Positions 29,311-38,412 of a DNA stretch of 64,000 bases are shown in pieces. The notes beneath the pieces are model-generated. The model was not told where the DNA came from. It worked only from the letters and a program-made list of their open reading frames with translations, and did not search any database. Source of the DNA: Actinernus sp. WN-2022. Taxonomy: Eukaryota > Cnidaria > Anthozoa > Actiniaria > Actinernidae. The stretch is taken from positions 94,469,740 through 94,533,739 of the forward strand of contig JAOWCC010000577.1 of the NCBI GenBank assembly GCA_030867875.1, given 5' to 3'. The translations under genes and the position numbers were made by a program. The first letter of the stretch is position 1. Each line of letters opens with the position of its first letter.

Positions 29311-29583
29311 TGCTTAAAAAGTACTTCATAATTCCATTCTCAAATCACAAATAAACAAATACCTCATGCTGTCATTTCTTTTTTCAATCATAACGCTATT
29401 TCAGCTAATAATTGTATTCTTTGAATTTGAATTTCACTTCATAACGCCAGTTTTACACGATACAATTATCATCATAACACCATATTTTCCTCAGGAAATT
29501 AAATACTCACATCATAATACCACAAGTGAATTTTGGCACTAATGACGCTCCATAAGCGGCCATTTTGGTAAATGCCTTGTATG

Positions 29584-29827
29584 GGGGTCTGAATGGGGTT
29601 AACTGACTACTGACAAACGGCCTTAAAAATAACTGACAACTGACAAATGACGATATTTTTACTGACAACTGACAACCGAAAAATAACTGACAACTGACAA
29701 ATTTGTTTTTTGTGGGTCAAACATTGTAAATTTTCTCTAGTAATGATTAACTAGGGCTAACTGACAACTGACAAATGGCCAAAATTTTAACTGACAACTG
29801 ACATGTAGACCCCCCCATTCAGACCCT
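29584..29827. mobile_element. hAT-like element with GACAACTGACAAA repeats, 244 bp
   Basis: The 8-bp duplication CTTGTATG lies at 29576-29583 and 29828-29835. The ends GGGGTCTGAATGGGG and CCCCCCATTCAGACCCT are inverted. The body is made of eight or so AACTGACAACTGACAAA-type units. Confidence 0.85.
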
Positions 29828-30286
29828 CTTGTATGTTATACACCTGTTTCAAAAAAGGTTTTCCCGCGGGACAAGCGGCAAATGACGCGCCAAGCGACAC
29901 ACCCAGCCCGAAATGGATTGTGGTTGTTACTAAAAGTCTTGTGAATTCGTTTGTTTTTGGAGTCAAAGGCTTTAATAATAATATTGATGGTTTCCTTCGA
30001 ATGGATTTTCGAATTACATCGTATTCCTTGCCGCATAGCTGCCGCCTGCCGGATTTCAATGGTTTCCGGACAAATCTCATCAGAGCCCGCCCGTTTTTCA
30101 GCCAGCGGTGACTGATTAAAGCTAATCCAGGCGAAAACCGCTGTGCTTTGCACTCATAATGGCAAAGTTGAAATCTATTACAAAATGAGTAGTGTTTTTA
30201 GTTCACTTGAACCAGTGATCCTTCATCAAAGTCTACACGATTTCCTCTCGTACACTTTTGACGATATATCTGCTAAACTGTAGAGC

Positions 30287-30429
30287 AAATCGCATGAACT
30301 GCTCGTACTCTACGTGATTTATGGGCTGATAATAGCACGGGCCTTTAGCCGAGTGCAATTTGAGAACTTTCAAAATATCACTTAGTGCCCATAAATCAAG
30401 TACAGCATGAGCCGTGCATGCGATGATTT
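30287..30429. mobile_element. Foldback MITE
   Basis: AAATCGCATGAACTGCTCGT and GTGATTTATGGGC at the left pair with GCCCATAAATCAAGTAC and CGTGCATGCGATGATTT at the right. Confidence 0.7.
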
Positions 30430-30447
30430 GCTTATAATATAATGAGC

Positions 30448-30868
30448 CGGGGGGGAATCCCCATAAAAATAGACGGGGGTGCTCGACCTATCTTTTAGGG
30501 TTCAAACTCGTTAGCATGCAGTGCTATCTCTTAGGGGTCTTCCAAAGGTCTGCTATCTTTTAGGGGTCTCTGAGACCCAAAATTTTTGTGGCCGAGAAAA
30601 AATAGCGCTGGATCCTCGAGCATGAGACCCCACAAGTTGAATCGGTATTTACGGCTTCGATATAGAGTTTGATCCATCCGAATATTAAAGACGAGGTTAT
30701 GGGGCAGAGCTTTGTCTCTTATTTCCTTTAGTTTGCACAAATTTGTCTTTTGGAGTGCTATCTTTTAGGGGTATTTTTTTTGTGAGCCACGCCCATATTG
30801 CTATCTTTTAGGGGTGAATTTCATTTCTCACGTCGAGCACCCCCGTCTATTTTTTTGGGTTCCCCCGA
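30448..30868. mobile_element. G/C-ended hAT-like element, 421 bp
   Basis: The 8-bp duplication TAATGAGC lies at 30440-30447 and 30869-30876. CGGGGGGGAATCCCCAT and AATAGACGGGGGTGCTCGAC are mirrored by GTCGAGCACCCCCGTCTATT and GGTTCCCCCGA. Five TGCTATCTTTTAGGGGT-type motifs are repeated in the body. Their TTTTAGGGGT core is the reverse complement of the ACCCCTAAAA motif in the 27453-27793 element. Confidence 0.9.
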
Positions 30869-31259
30869 TAATGAGCACACATTTGCTGAGTATGCAACTC
30901 CGTACACTCTATATCCTTTCTATGCACTCGTTATTGACCAATCATGCAGAATCCAGATAGTTATTTTGTTGGGTCATGGAAAACCTTCTTTCTTCAATTC
31001 TTACCACACTGAGTGCCTATATAGCCTCCTCCGCAGGCAACTAGTAGTAAAGAAACGAAGAAAACCCATAGTCCCGATGTTTCACGTACTATACCTCCGA
31101 CACCATATTTGTATCACCAACACATATTTATATTAGCTATACATAGGCCTCATGCATGAATGGCACCGGAATGTTATTTGTACGGGTAAAAGTAGAGTAG
31201 ATCACTGTTGAATGTCATGGTACAGCATGCACATGTATCGAGTAATCGCTCGGTTGGTA

Positions 31260-31505
31260 GCTGTTAATTGGATGCATACAGCTAAACTTCCCTCCCTCAT
31301 TGCTTTATTGAAAGGATTTTCAATATTTTCCCTGGAGACTCTTTGTATACAGCTTGTTTAATAGTCACGTTTGCATATTTGCTTTGATTTTAAGCATCCC
31401 ACACAGCCGAGAGGTTCGTTAGTTCAAATCAAAATCGGTGGAAATAACAGTTTCCGGCCCGGAACGCGAATGTAAAGTATATTACCGTGACACAGTCCCT
31501 TTAAA
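31260..31505 (+). repeat. Dispersed repeat, copy 2 of 2
   Basis: CTGTTAATTGGATGCATACA to CACAGTCCCTTTAA matches 1484-1722. It lies between one partial satellite unit (about 31186-31225) and the main satellite array, so it appears to have inserted into the array. Confidence 0.8.
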
Positions 31506-32290
31506 GAGTACACTACCATTAGTGATACGTACCGTGTGAAGTTTGATTGTGATAGTTTAGAATGGTACTAAGTTATTAAGATTCCAATAGTACAAGTGCA
31601 GTAGGTCACTGTTGAGTGCTTCACATTAAAGAGTCGCCACCATTAGTGATACTGTGAAGTTTGATTGTGATAGTTTAGAATGGTACTAAGTTATTAAGAT
31701 TCCAATAGTACAAGTGCAGTAGGTCACTGTTGAGTGATTTCACATTAAAGAGTACGCCACCATTAGTGATACTGTGAAGTTTGATTGTGATAGTTTAGAA
31801 TGGTACTAAGTTATTAAGATTCCAATAGTACAAGTGCAGTAGGTCACTGTTGAGTGATTTCACATTAAAGAGTACGCCACCATTAGTGATACTGTGAAGT
31901 TTGATTGTGATAGTTTAAAATTGTACTAAGTTATTAAGATTCCAATAGTACAAGTGCAGTAGGTCACTGTTGAGGGATTTCACATTAAAGAGTACGCCAC
32001 CATTCGTGATACTGTGAAGTTTGATTGTGATAGTTTAGAATGGTACTAAGTTATTAAGATTCCAATAGTACAAGTGCAGTAGGTCACTGTTGAGTGATTT
32101 CACATTAAAGAGTACGCCACCATTAGTGATACTGTGAAGTTTGATTGTGATAGTTTAGAATGGTACGTTAATAAGAGTCCAATAGTACAAGTGCAGTAGG
32201 TCACTGTTGAATTCTTCCACATGAAGAGTACACCGCCATTAGTGATACTGTGATGTTTTATTCGGATAGTTTAAAATGGTATTGAGAACT
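31502..32290. repeat. 120-bp satellite array
   Basis: Units start at 31502, 31627, 31746, 31866, 31986, 32106 and about 32221. Each carries ACCATTAGTGATACTGTGAA and CAAGTGCAGTAGGTCACTGT. The inner four are almost identical and the outer ones diverged, the usual pattern of unequal exchange. Confidence 0.92.
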
Positions 32291-32439
32291 CCATGTATAC
32301 AGTATTGTATGGCTAAAGAGCTAAATGTTGCCTGACTAGCCTTGCTTACATTCACCAAATAAGCTAAGTTTGTTGTTATATGCAAATTAGGGCGACACAT
32401 TTGAATACGATCCGTACAACACGTATAGGACATTACAAT

Positions 32440-32597
32440 GATGACGTCACATACTACAACTACCAGAACTCTTTTCGCAGATCCTTTTGTTCCTCTAATT
32501 TCGACCATTGTCTCGCAACTCTCAAAGGATTTGAGAAATTTGATTGAGAAAAAGAATTTGAAAAGATTCTGGTAGTTGTAGTAAAATGATGCCATAA
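32440..32597. mobile_element. Inverted-repeat element
   Basis: CATACTACAACTACCAGAAC pairs with GATTCTGGTAGTTGTAGTA, with an inner ATTTGAGAAATTTG-type loop. No ORF. Confidence 0.65.
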
Positions 32598-33000
32598 TGC
32601 AAAATTATGCACTATTGCTCAAACAGTTCTAGCTACTTCATGTTTTTATCAAAACATTTATACCAAACTATACGTGAACCTTCAACAAACTCTGAGGCAG
32701 ATCTAGGTGGTAAAAGGGGGGTTCAATCGAACCGCCCTTTCTTTCCCTCCCAGGGACTCTTAATATCAAATTACCTAGGTATCTATATACACACTTTATG
32801 TAATTATGAACAACAAATGCACGATAAAAACGCGCATATTAAAATACAAGCCGATGAAAAAGGACTTGGAAAAGTGCTATGAATTTTATGAACGTAAGGT
32901 TAGTTCATTATTTGCAGTACCTTCCGATTGTACTGTTCGTCCAATTTTCTTACATTAAAAAGAAAAATTAAGGGAAACCACCGCCTACGATTTGTGGTGG
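32598..33000. other. Non-coding stretch
   Basis: Short open frames only (32607-32882 has 91 codons without family resemblance). No repeat is evident. Confidence 0.35.
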
Positions 33001-33002
33001 TA

Positions 33003-33745
33003 TTCTATTGAGAACCCTGACTCGTACCCAGTCGTTATTTGACAATGTAAGAAACAAAAAGAAACGCTGGCCGAGGGGCTTGGAACGAGTAACATTACGA
33101 GGCGCGCGGGGCATTTTGAGAAGGTTATTTTCCTTTTTCCCTTCCCGAAATGCCTCGTAATCTTACTCGTTCCAAGGCCCCTCGGCCAGCTTTTTTCTTT
33201 CTTGCTCTTTTGAACTAATGCAAGTTGACCAATGACAGCGCTGAATAACAATCTCGTACCCAGACCCCATTTACTGAATAACGTGACGCGCGTATACAAA
33301 AACGGCGGAAATTTCAAAATTTAACGGGTACCATCATGTTTTCTGCAAAGAATAAGAGTTTTGCTAGAAGGATAACATTCAAATACTCACACCATTTACT
33401 CCAGAAAATGAGAAACGTCAAATCGTTTGGAGAATGCAGTTGATGTTTTGGACACTGGGATAAAATTGCCTTCAAACACACGAGATTGACCGGCAACAGA
33501 TCATGATTTCGGTAAAATTCGCGCCGATTTCAATCTCGTTTCGAGAGCCCGCGCGTTTTTCGGCCAGCGGTGATCAAATATCTTGGCGCTGGCCAAAACA
33601 TCACGGGCTCTGGGAACGAGATTGCGTAATTTACGCATCAGCTCGCGCATGCGCCCTAGTTATTCAGCTCTGTCAGAATAATACTAATACTTTCTTAGAT
33701 TATTAACGACTGGGTAAACTGGGCACGAGTCAGTTGAAAACCCTA
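33003..33745. mobile_element. Composite of nested inverted repeats
   Basis: GACTCGTACCCAGTCGTTAT near 33018 is mirrored in TTAACGACTGGGTAAACTGG and CACGAGTC near 33725. Inside, GCTGGCCGAGGGGCTTGGAA with ACGAGTAACATTACGAGG pairs with CCTCGTAATCTTACTCGT and CCAAGGCCCCTCGGCCAGC (33067-33193). A third hairpin is at 33530-33627. Confidence 0.65.
33530..33627. mobile_element. Small hairpin MITE
   Basis: AATCTCGTTTCGAGAGCCCG pairs with CGGGCTCTGGGAACGAGATT. GTTTTTCGGCCAGCGGTGA also occurs, diverged, near 30092-30110. Confidence 0.7.
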
Positions 33746-33767
33746 AACATGTAAGCAGAACTAACCT

Positions 33768-33868
33768 CCGCCGGCATCTAAAATTTTTGAAGAAATCAGA
33801 TAAAAAAATCGTGAATTGGGTTAATCTGATTTCTTCAAAAATTAGAGATGCCTGCGGAGGAGACTAAA
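33768..33868. mobile_element. Hairpin with CCTCCGCCGGCATCT arms
   Basis: CTCCGCCGGCATCTAAAATT with TTTGAAGAAATCAGA pairs with TCTGATTTCTTCAAAAATTA and GATGCCTGCGGAG. Confidence 0.8.
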
Positions 33869-34196
33869 GCATAACGATTACGTTTAAGTCCTAGTCTGCA
33901 TAACATTCATTTTCTTCTTGTCGAAGTTGCTATTTTCCACACAACTAGCAATAGAAACACTGGTTCACAAAATGCTGCCAAGCGCACTTGGACAGAATAA
34001 CTGTCAGCTATAACGGCAATTTCAAAACTTACTGGCCATCTTGCCAGTATGTTTGGAGTTTTACACACCGTACTACTCACATACGCGAAAACGTGACACG
34101 CGCCACCTGTTGAGTAATACAGTAACGCTCGAAAGCTGTATTCTGATTGCACAATTATATTGTAGCTCTATTGTTTTTGTACTGCACGTTTTACAG

Positions 34197-34440
34197 GTTA
34201 GCGTGTTTTGCATTGTTGGGTAAACCAATGCTCAGTGGCTCATATCGAGCGGCACAGGCCGGCTCCACCCGTTTACCGCAAATCGTAAAACCGTATATGA
34301 TGCCAAACGGATTCGGTCCCTCAACTACCCACGGTAAAAACATTCAGTCGCTCAATCACTTGTTTACGGTATCAGCTCATCCTCCTGACGTTAGAGAGCT
34401 TATTAGGGAACTTAAGCAACCAGGACGGCGTCTACAGTGA
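34197..34440 (+). CDS. Possible terminal exon, unknown protein
   Basis: A pyrimidine-rich stretch and TTTTACAG precede 34197. The frame then reads LACFALLGKPMLSGSYRAAQ, KPYMMPNGFGPSTTHGKN, and VRELIRELKQPGRR up to TGA at 34438-34440. The composition and basic, Pro-containing C-terminus look more like coding sequence than the surrounding DNA. A start at M 34229 (of MLSGSY) would give 70 aa. I do not recognise the family and found no partner exon. It could be a chance frame. Confidence 0.25.
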
Positions 34441-34974
34441 CGACGGGATGTAGAGAAGTGTTTTCTGCTGAAATTTGGTGTTTACTCTTTCCTTTGTTCG
34501 CCTTTAATCGATTCTCACGAGATTTTCGAAAAATATGATGAGCATAGAGTTACGTTCACACCGAACGAAAAACGGATTGATTATCGTTCTTACGTTCGCG
34601 TCAGTCTCTTTAAAGCGTAACATTTGGGGTTTTCACGTTGTGTTTTTGCAGAGAACGGTCAAAATGTAGGAGACTGCATGCATTTTCACGTGCAGTTATT
34701 GTAATTGGTAATTAAGACTATTGTTTTATGCCGTCTTCCTAGACGTCGTGGTTGCTTTAGCTCTATTTTTTTAACTGCCTGAGGACCAATAACTAAATCC
34801 ATAAAGCTCTTTTATTAAATGTCAGTTGATGGTCGACAAGTCTAACTAACTGCCGTCACGGTATCCTGTAAAAGAGACGCCGCCTTTCTAGTACAGTAAT
34901 AGACAAAGCCTAGCCTCATCAGCACTGGGCATTGCATCAACAATAAGAGGTGTCCAGTCTTAGATAGGCTACCA
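34441..34974. other. Non-coding stretch
   Basis: Nothing recognisable; the sequence could be a 3' untranslated region of the possible exon to its left. Confidence 0.3.
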
Positions 34975-34982
34975 AGTTATTT

Positions 34983-35105
34983 TGGATCAATCGCGGTTTC
35001 TGGGGAACCCCCACCCCTCCCCCTAACCTTTAATGGTGTCATTAATAAACATGCATATCCAAGGGAGGGGTGGGTGGGTAGTTTCCCATAAACCGGGATT
35101 GAGCC
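34983..35105. mobile_element. hAT-type MITE with GGATCAATC ends, copy 1
   Basis: The 8-bp duplication GTTATTTT lies at 34975-34982 and 35106-35113. GGATCAATCGCGGTTTCTGG and CCCCCACCCCTCCC are mirrored by GGGAGGGGTGGGTGGG and CCGGGATTGAGCC. A second copy is at 47066-47184 in a tetraspanin intron. Confidence 0.85.
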
Positions 35106-35171
35106 GTTATTTTTTACATCAATTCCTCTTCACAATTGCCACTCTTCTCCCATGGCGGCCATGTTGAGTCA

Positions 35172-35300
35172 CCTTTGTTTTTGCTAGTCTAACCTCGTTC
35201 TGACACTGCTCAGTTCGAGGCTGACCTTGTACAAGTTGAGTCCCAGGAGGATAACAACCTTTGTTTTTGCTAGGCTAAACTCGTTCCAAACCTACTCAGT
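35172..35300. repeat. Short direct repeat
   Basis: CCTTTGTTTTTGCTAG(T/G)CTAA, then CTCGTTC, occurs near 35172 and 35260, each followed by an ACTCAGT-like stretch. Confidence 0.5.
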
Positions 35301-35572
35301 GCAAGAGGCAGACAGTACCGCTCGAAACGAGCCACATTATTGCTTAGCCAATACAAAACACCCTAACCCAAAGAACGAGGTACAAATACAATAGAGCTAC
35401 AGTATAATGGTCCAATCAGAATACAGATCTGGAAGTGGTACTGTATTACTCCAGTGCGAGGCTGACCTTGCACAACCTATTGTTTCTAGTTAACCAAGTG
35501 GCTACCACGCTAGAACAATTATATGTCAAGGAACTTCGGTCATGCAAGCATATTTATGTACATGTACATCAG

Positions 35573-35718
35573 GGCCCGGTTCTTCAAAGGGTGGATAACT
35601 TTATCCAGTGAATAAATCCTTATTCAGTAGATAAGTGTTAACCAAACTAGCGTATTTTACCTACTGGATAAGGATTTATTCGCTGGATAAAGTTATCCTC
35701 CCTTTGAACAACCGGGCC
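35573..35718. mobile_element. MITE with GGCCCGGTT termini
   Basis: GGCCCGGTTCTTCAAAGGGT, GGATAACTTTATCCAGTGAA and TAAATCCTTATTCAG are mirrored in CTGGATAAGGATTTATTCG, CTGGATAAAGTTATCC and CAACCGGGCC. Confidence 0.85.
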
Positions 35719-35909
35719 AAGCACAACTAATTAAAAATGTACACCTAAGACATATACTTTCGTAGGATAAAATCCATTTTTCGTTAATAAAAGGTAAAGT
35801 AATAGAAGAGTGAAATGACTAAGCCAATAATGGTTACAACATCCAATAGTACTAATGATACTTGGTATTTTTTATTGAACAATTTGACTGCGTTTCTATC
35901 GGCAGTAAT

Positions 35910-36250
35910 AGTTCACCACAAAATTTTGGCGCGCGTTCATTGGCCAAAAACGATCACGTGACGTGATAGTTGTCACCTGCGGATGCAAACTATCAGGCGT
36001 AATAGTTCACCACAAAATTCTCTCCGATTCTGATTGGATGAAGTTAATCACGTGACGTGATAGTTAGCGTCCGCGGAAGCAAACTTCGTTCTCGGGCTTA
36101 TATTTGTTGTAAGAACATCACATTTCCGCGGGCAACTATCAGCCGATAGTCTCTCGACAGACACGCTATTGTTTTTGTCATAATAGTTCCTCGACGAACA
36201 CACTATTTGTATAATAGTTGGCAATAGAAAACAAGAACATAACCAAGCCA
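35910..36250. repeat. Direct and inverted repeats with CACGTGACGTGATAGTT
   Basis: TAATAGTTCACCACAAAATT, followed about 60 bp later by ATCACGTGACGTGATAGTT, occurs at about 35911 and again at about 36001. Inverted relatives (GGCAACTATC, CTATTGTTTTTG) follow up to 36250. Confidence 0.55.
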
Positions 36251-36598
36251 CTGTTCTATCAACTTAGGCAATCGAGAAAACAGTGAACAAAACTCGAAGA
36301 AAGGCATTGTTCGAAGTTATTTTTGTCTAATCAGGTAGTGAGTTTGCCAATAGACGGCGGCTGGGTTATTCTATTGAACAATACATGTATGATTACCCTT
36401 TTCAAGTCTTTGGGGAATCGATTCTTACTGCTTCATTTACCTTCGTTCAGACATAACTGAATCATGAAGAATTGGAATCTCAACAGACTTGAAATGGGAA
36501 ACTCTGCATGACAGACAAAGACATCTATTGTCTAGGACGCAAGTTATCATCGTACTTTTAAACGGAAGTGACGTGTTGCGCATGTATGGACACAGGGA

Positions 36599-36898
36599 AC
36601 CCAAGTATAAATTATAAGGGTTCGTATGAGATTTTTAACGAGTATATAGTTATATCCGTTAGGCCCGAAATCCTGAATTAAAATCAACGAAAAGTTACCT
36701 AAAGTTTTAGGTGGAAGTCGGGGGTAAAACTTCAATAGAATTCGCTGAAATTGCATACAGAGCCCAATGAAGAACAAAGATTTCAGGTAAGTTTTCGTTG
36801 ATATTATTTCAGTATTTCGGGCCTAACGGATATAACTAAATACTCGTTCAGAATCTCATAAAAAACCTTATAATTTAAAAGACACACAGAGCTTGGGT
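36599..36898. mobile_element. Foldback element with arms of about 100 bp
   Basis: CCCAAGTATAAATTATAAGG, TATATCCGTTAGGCCCGAAA and AATCAACGAAAA at the left are mirrored by TTTTCGTTGAT, TTTCGGGCCTAACGGATATA and AGAGCTTGGG at the right. Confidence 0.8.
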
Positions 36899-36929
36899 TT
36901 CCTATGGTATGGAATCAATGTTCAATATC

Positions 36930-37100
36930 AACGGGACCCTGAAACAACCATAGCGGCTAATCAATCAGGACACATCGAATTAGAATTTAGCGTGTTGGTA
37001 TTTCTGGAGGAAAGCAATGACGAGATACCAATAAACTCAACTCACATGTAGTGCCACAGTCAAGGATCAACCCCAGGTCACAGAGGTGAAGCGCTTACAA
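36930..37100 (-). mobile_element. tRNA-derived SINE, subfamily A, minus strand
   Basis: The reverse complement reads GTAAGCGCTTCACCTCTGTG, the ACATGTGAGTTGAGTTTATT block and GTTGTTTCAGGGTCCCGTT. It is diverged and has internal deletions. Confidence 0.7.
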
Positions 37101-37899
37101 AGGCCGAATTCAATACTATAAAGACTGAGTTTATCGTGCAGTCAGTGCCTGCCTGTATGTGTCAATAAAACACAAACATACTAACCCTTTGTGGATTGTT
37201 TCAGCCCCAAGATTAACATCCAAATTCTCCTTAGGGACTGGTCAGAAATTTGCAGGGGCGAGGGGGGTGAAGAATGAAAACAAAAAGTCTAAAAATATAT
37301 AACCCTCCCTGGGCAATAATAATGAAATATTTTTATCCCTCCCCCTACATTGTACAAACATTTTTGTAGTGTTTGTTAAGAGAATTTGGTGTGACATCAA
37401 ACATTTTCTCAAATGATCAACTCCAATACTCTCATGATCTGCCTAACTCACTTTGTTCTAATATCATAAAGAGAAGTTAGATGTTGATCACCTTTGGTGT
37501 TTAAAGTGTCCATGAGCCCACATTTTTAGCATTAAAATCGATTATAAATACATCAAGTAAATAGGTGTGTCGTGAAATATTTCTTAATTTGAGTGTTGCA
37601 TCTGTAAGTTTCTATAGAGGTTTCTATTTCCAATAATGTAATTATGTTATAGGAGGTCTCATTTATTATCCAAAAGAATGCAGGCGGAGATAAATAACTT
37701 TTTCTACACATCCATGTTATAGTTAGGCCTTAATCACAGCTTTTACCAAATATTTTGATTAAATCAGAAATAGTTTCATCCACATGGAGAAAGTAATGAC
37801 CTGATTTCGTTGGCCTCCTGTGACGTCATATAATTACCACATTCCAAATATAAACTATTCTAACTTGAAGACGAAACACTGAAATCAAGAAATATTTAT
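37101..37899. other. AT-rich non-coding stretch
   Basis: No ORF or clear repeat. TTTATT at 37658-37663 would read AATAAA on the minus strand and could serve the tetraspanin transcript, with a 3' untranslated region of about 620 nt interrupted by a MITE. This is only a positional guess. Confidence 0.3.
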
Positions 37900-38174
37900 C
37901 ATAGTTAATAGAGGGGAACGGTTATGAAACCCAGTGACTTTCTTTGTTATAGGTCTTTGTTCGCTTTTTTCAACCATGACCGTGCACAAAACACAATAGA
38001 TATTGGAATATGTTAATCAATAGCAACATGTGGGTTCAGTCGTTCAGGGGACGCTAATGAGCTGTGACCGTGCACAATCTTTTGTCTTACCCCCTTCCAA
38101 CCTAAATCGCAGTGCCTTTGTTAGCCCCTTGGAAGTTTGCCACTTTTCCTAACCATTCCCCTCTATTAACTATG
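37900..38174. mobile_element. MITE with CATAGTTAATAGAGGGGAAC termini, copy 2
   Basis: CATAGTTAATAGAGGGGAAC is mirrored by ATTCCCCTCTATTAACTATG. The interior is the reverse complement of the copy at 7518-7800. Confidence 0.88.
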
Positions 38175-38283
38175 GATTTACTAATCACCTAATTACTTAA
38201 TGTAGAATCGATATTAATAATGATAAAGTCGGGCTTATGGGCACTTTAAAGAGTTACGTCTACCTTAGGTCTATGTCAAAGAA

Positions 38284-38412
38284 TCAGTAAGGTACGCTGC
38301 TCGATAAAGGCTGGTGCTCTGGTCGGTATTTGTATGTGGGTGGTCTGTTGTACTCTTCAATCTGATCCTTTATCTGTCCTACGAATATGTGCGTCATGAT
38401 TATGCCAGCAAA
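38284..38412 (-). CDS. Tetraspanin exon 8 (stop codon)
   Basis: Follows TTTTTTTCTTGCAG. Reads FAGIIMTHIFVGQIKDQIEE, YNRPPTYKYRPEHQP, then LSSSVPY and TGA at 38284-38286. Ends membrane segment 4 and forms the cytoplasmic tail. Confidence 0.88.
   Translation of the reverse strand, partial: FAGIIMTHIFVGQIKDQIEEYNRPPTYKYRPEHQPLSSSVPY

Noticed and set aside
31502..32290. A CRISPR-like or regulatory array
   Set aside because: The repeats are 120 bp long, adjoining and nearly identical; an ordinary satellite.
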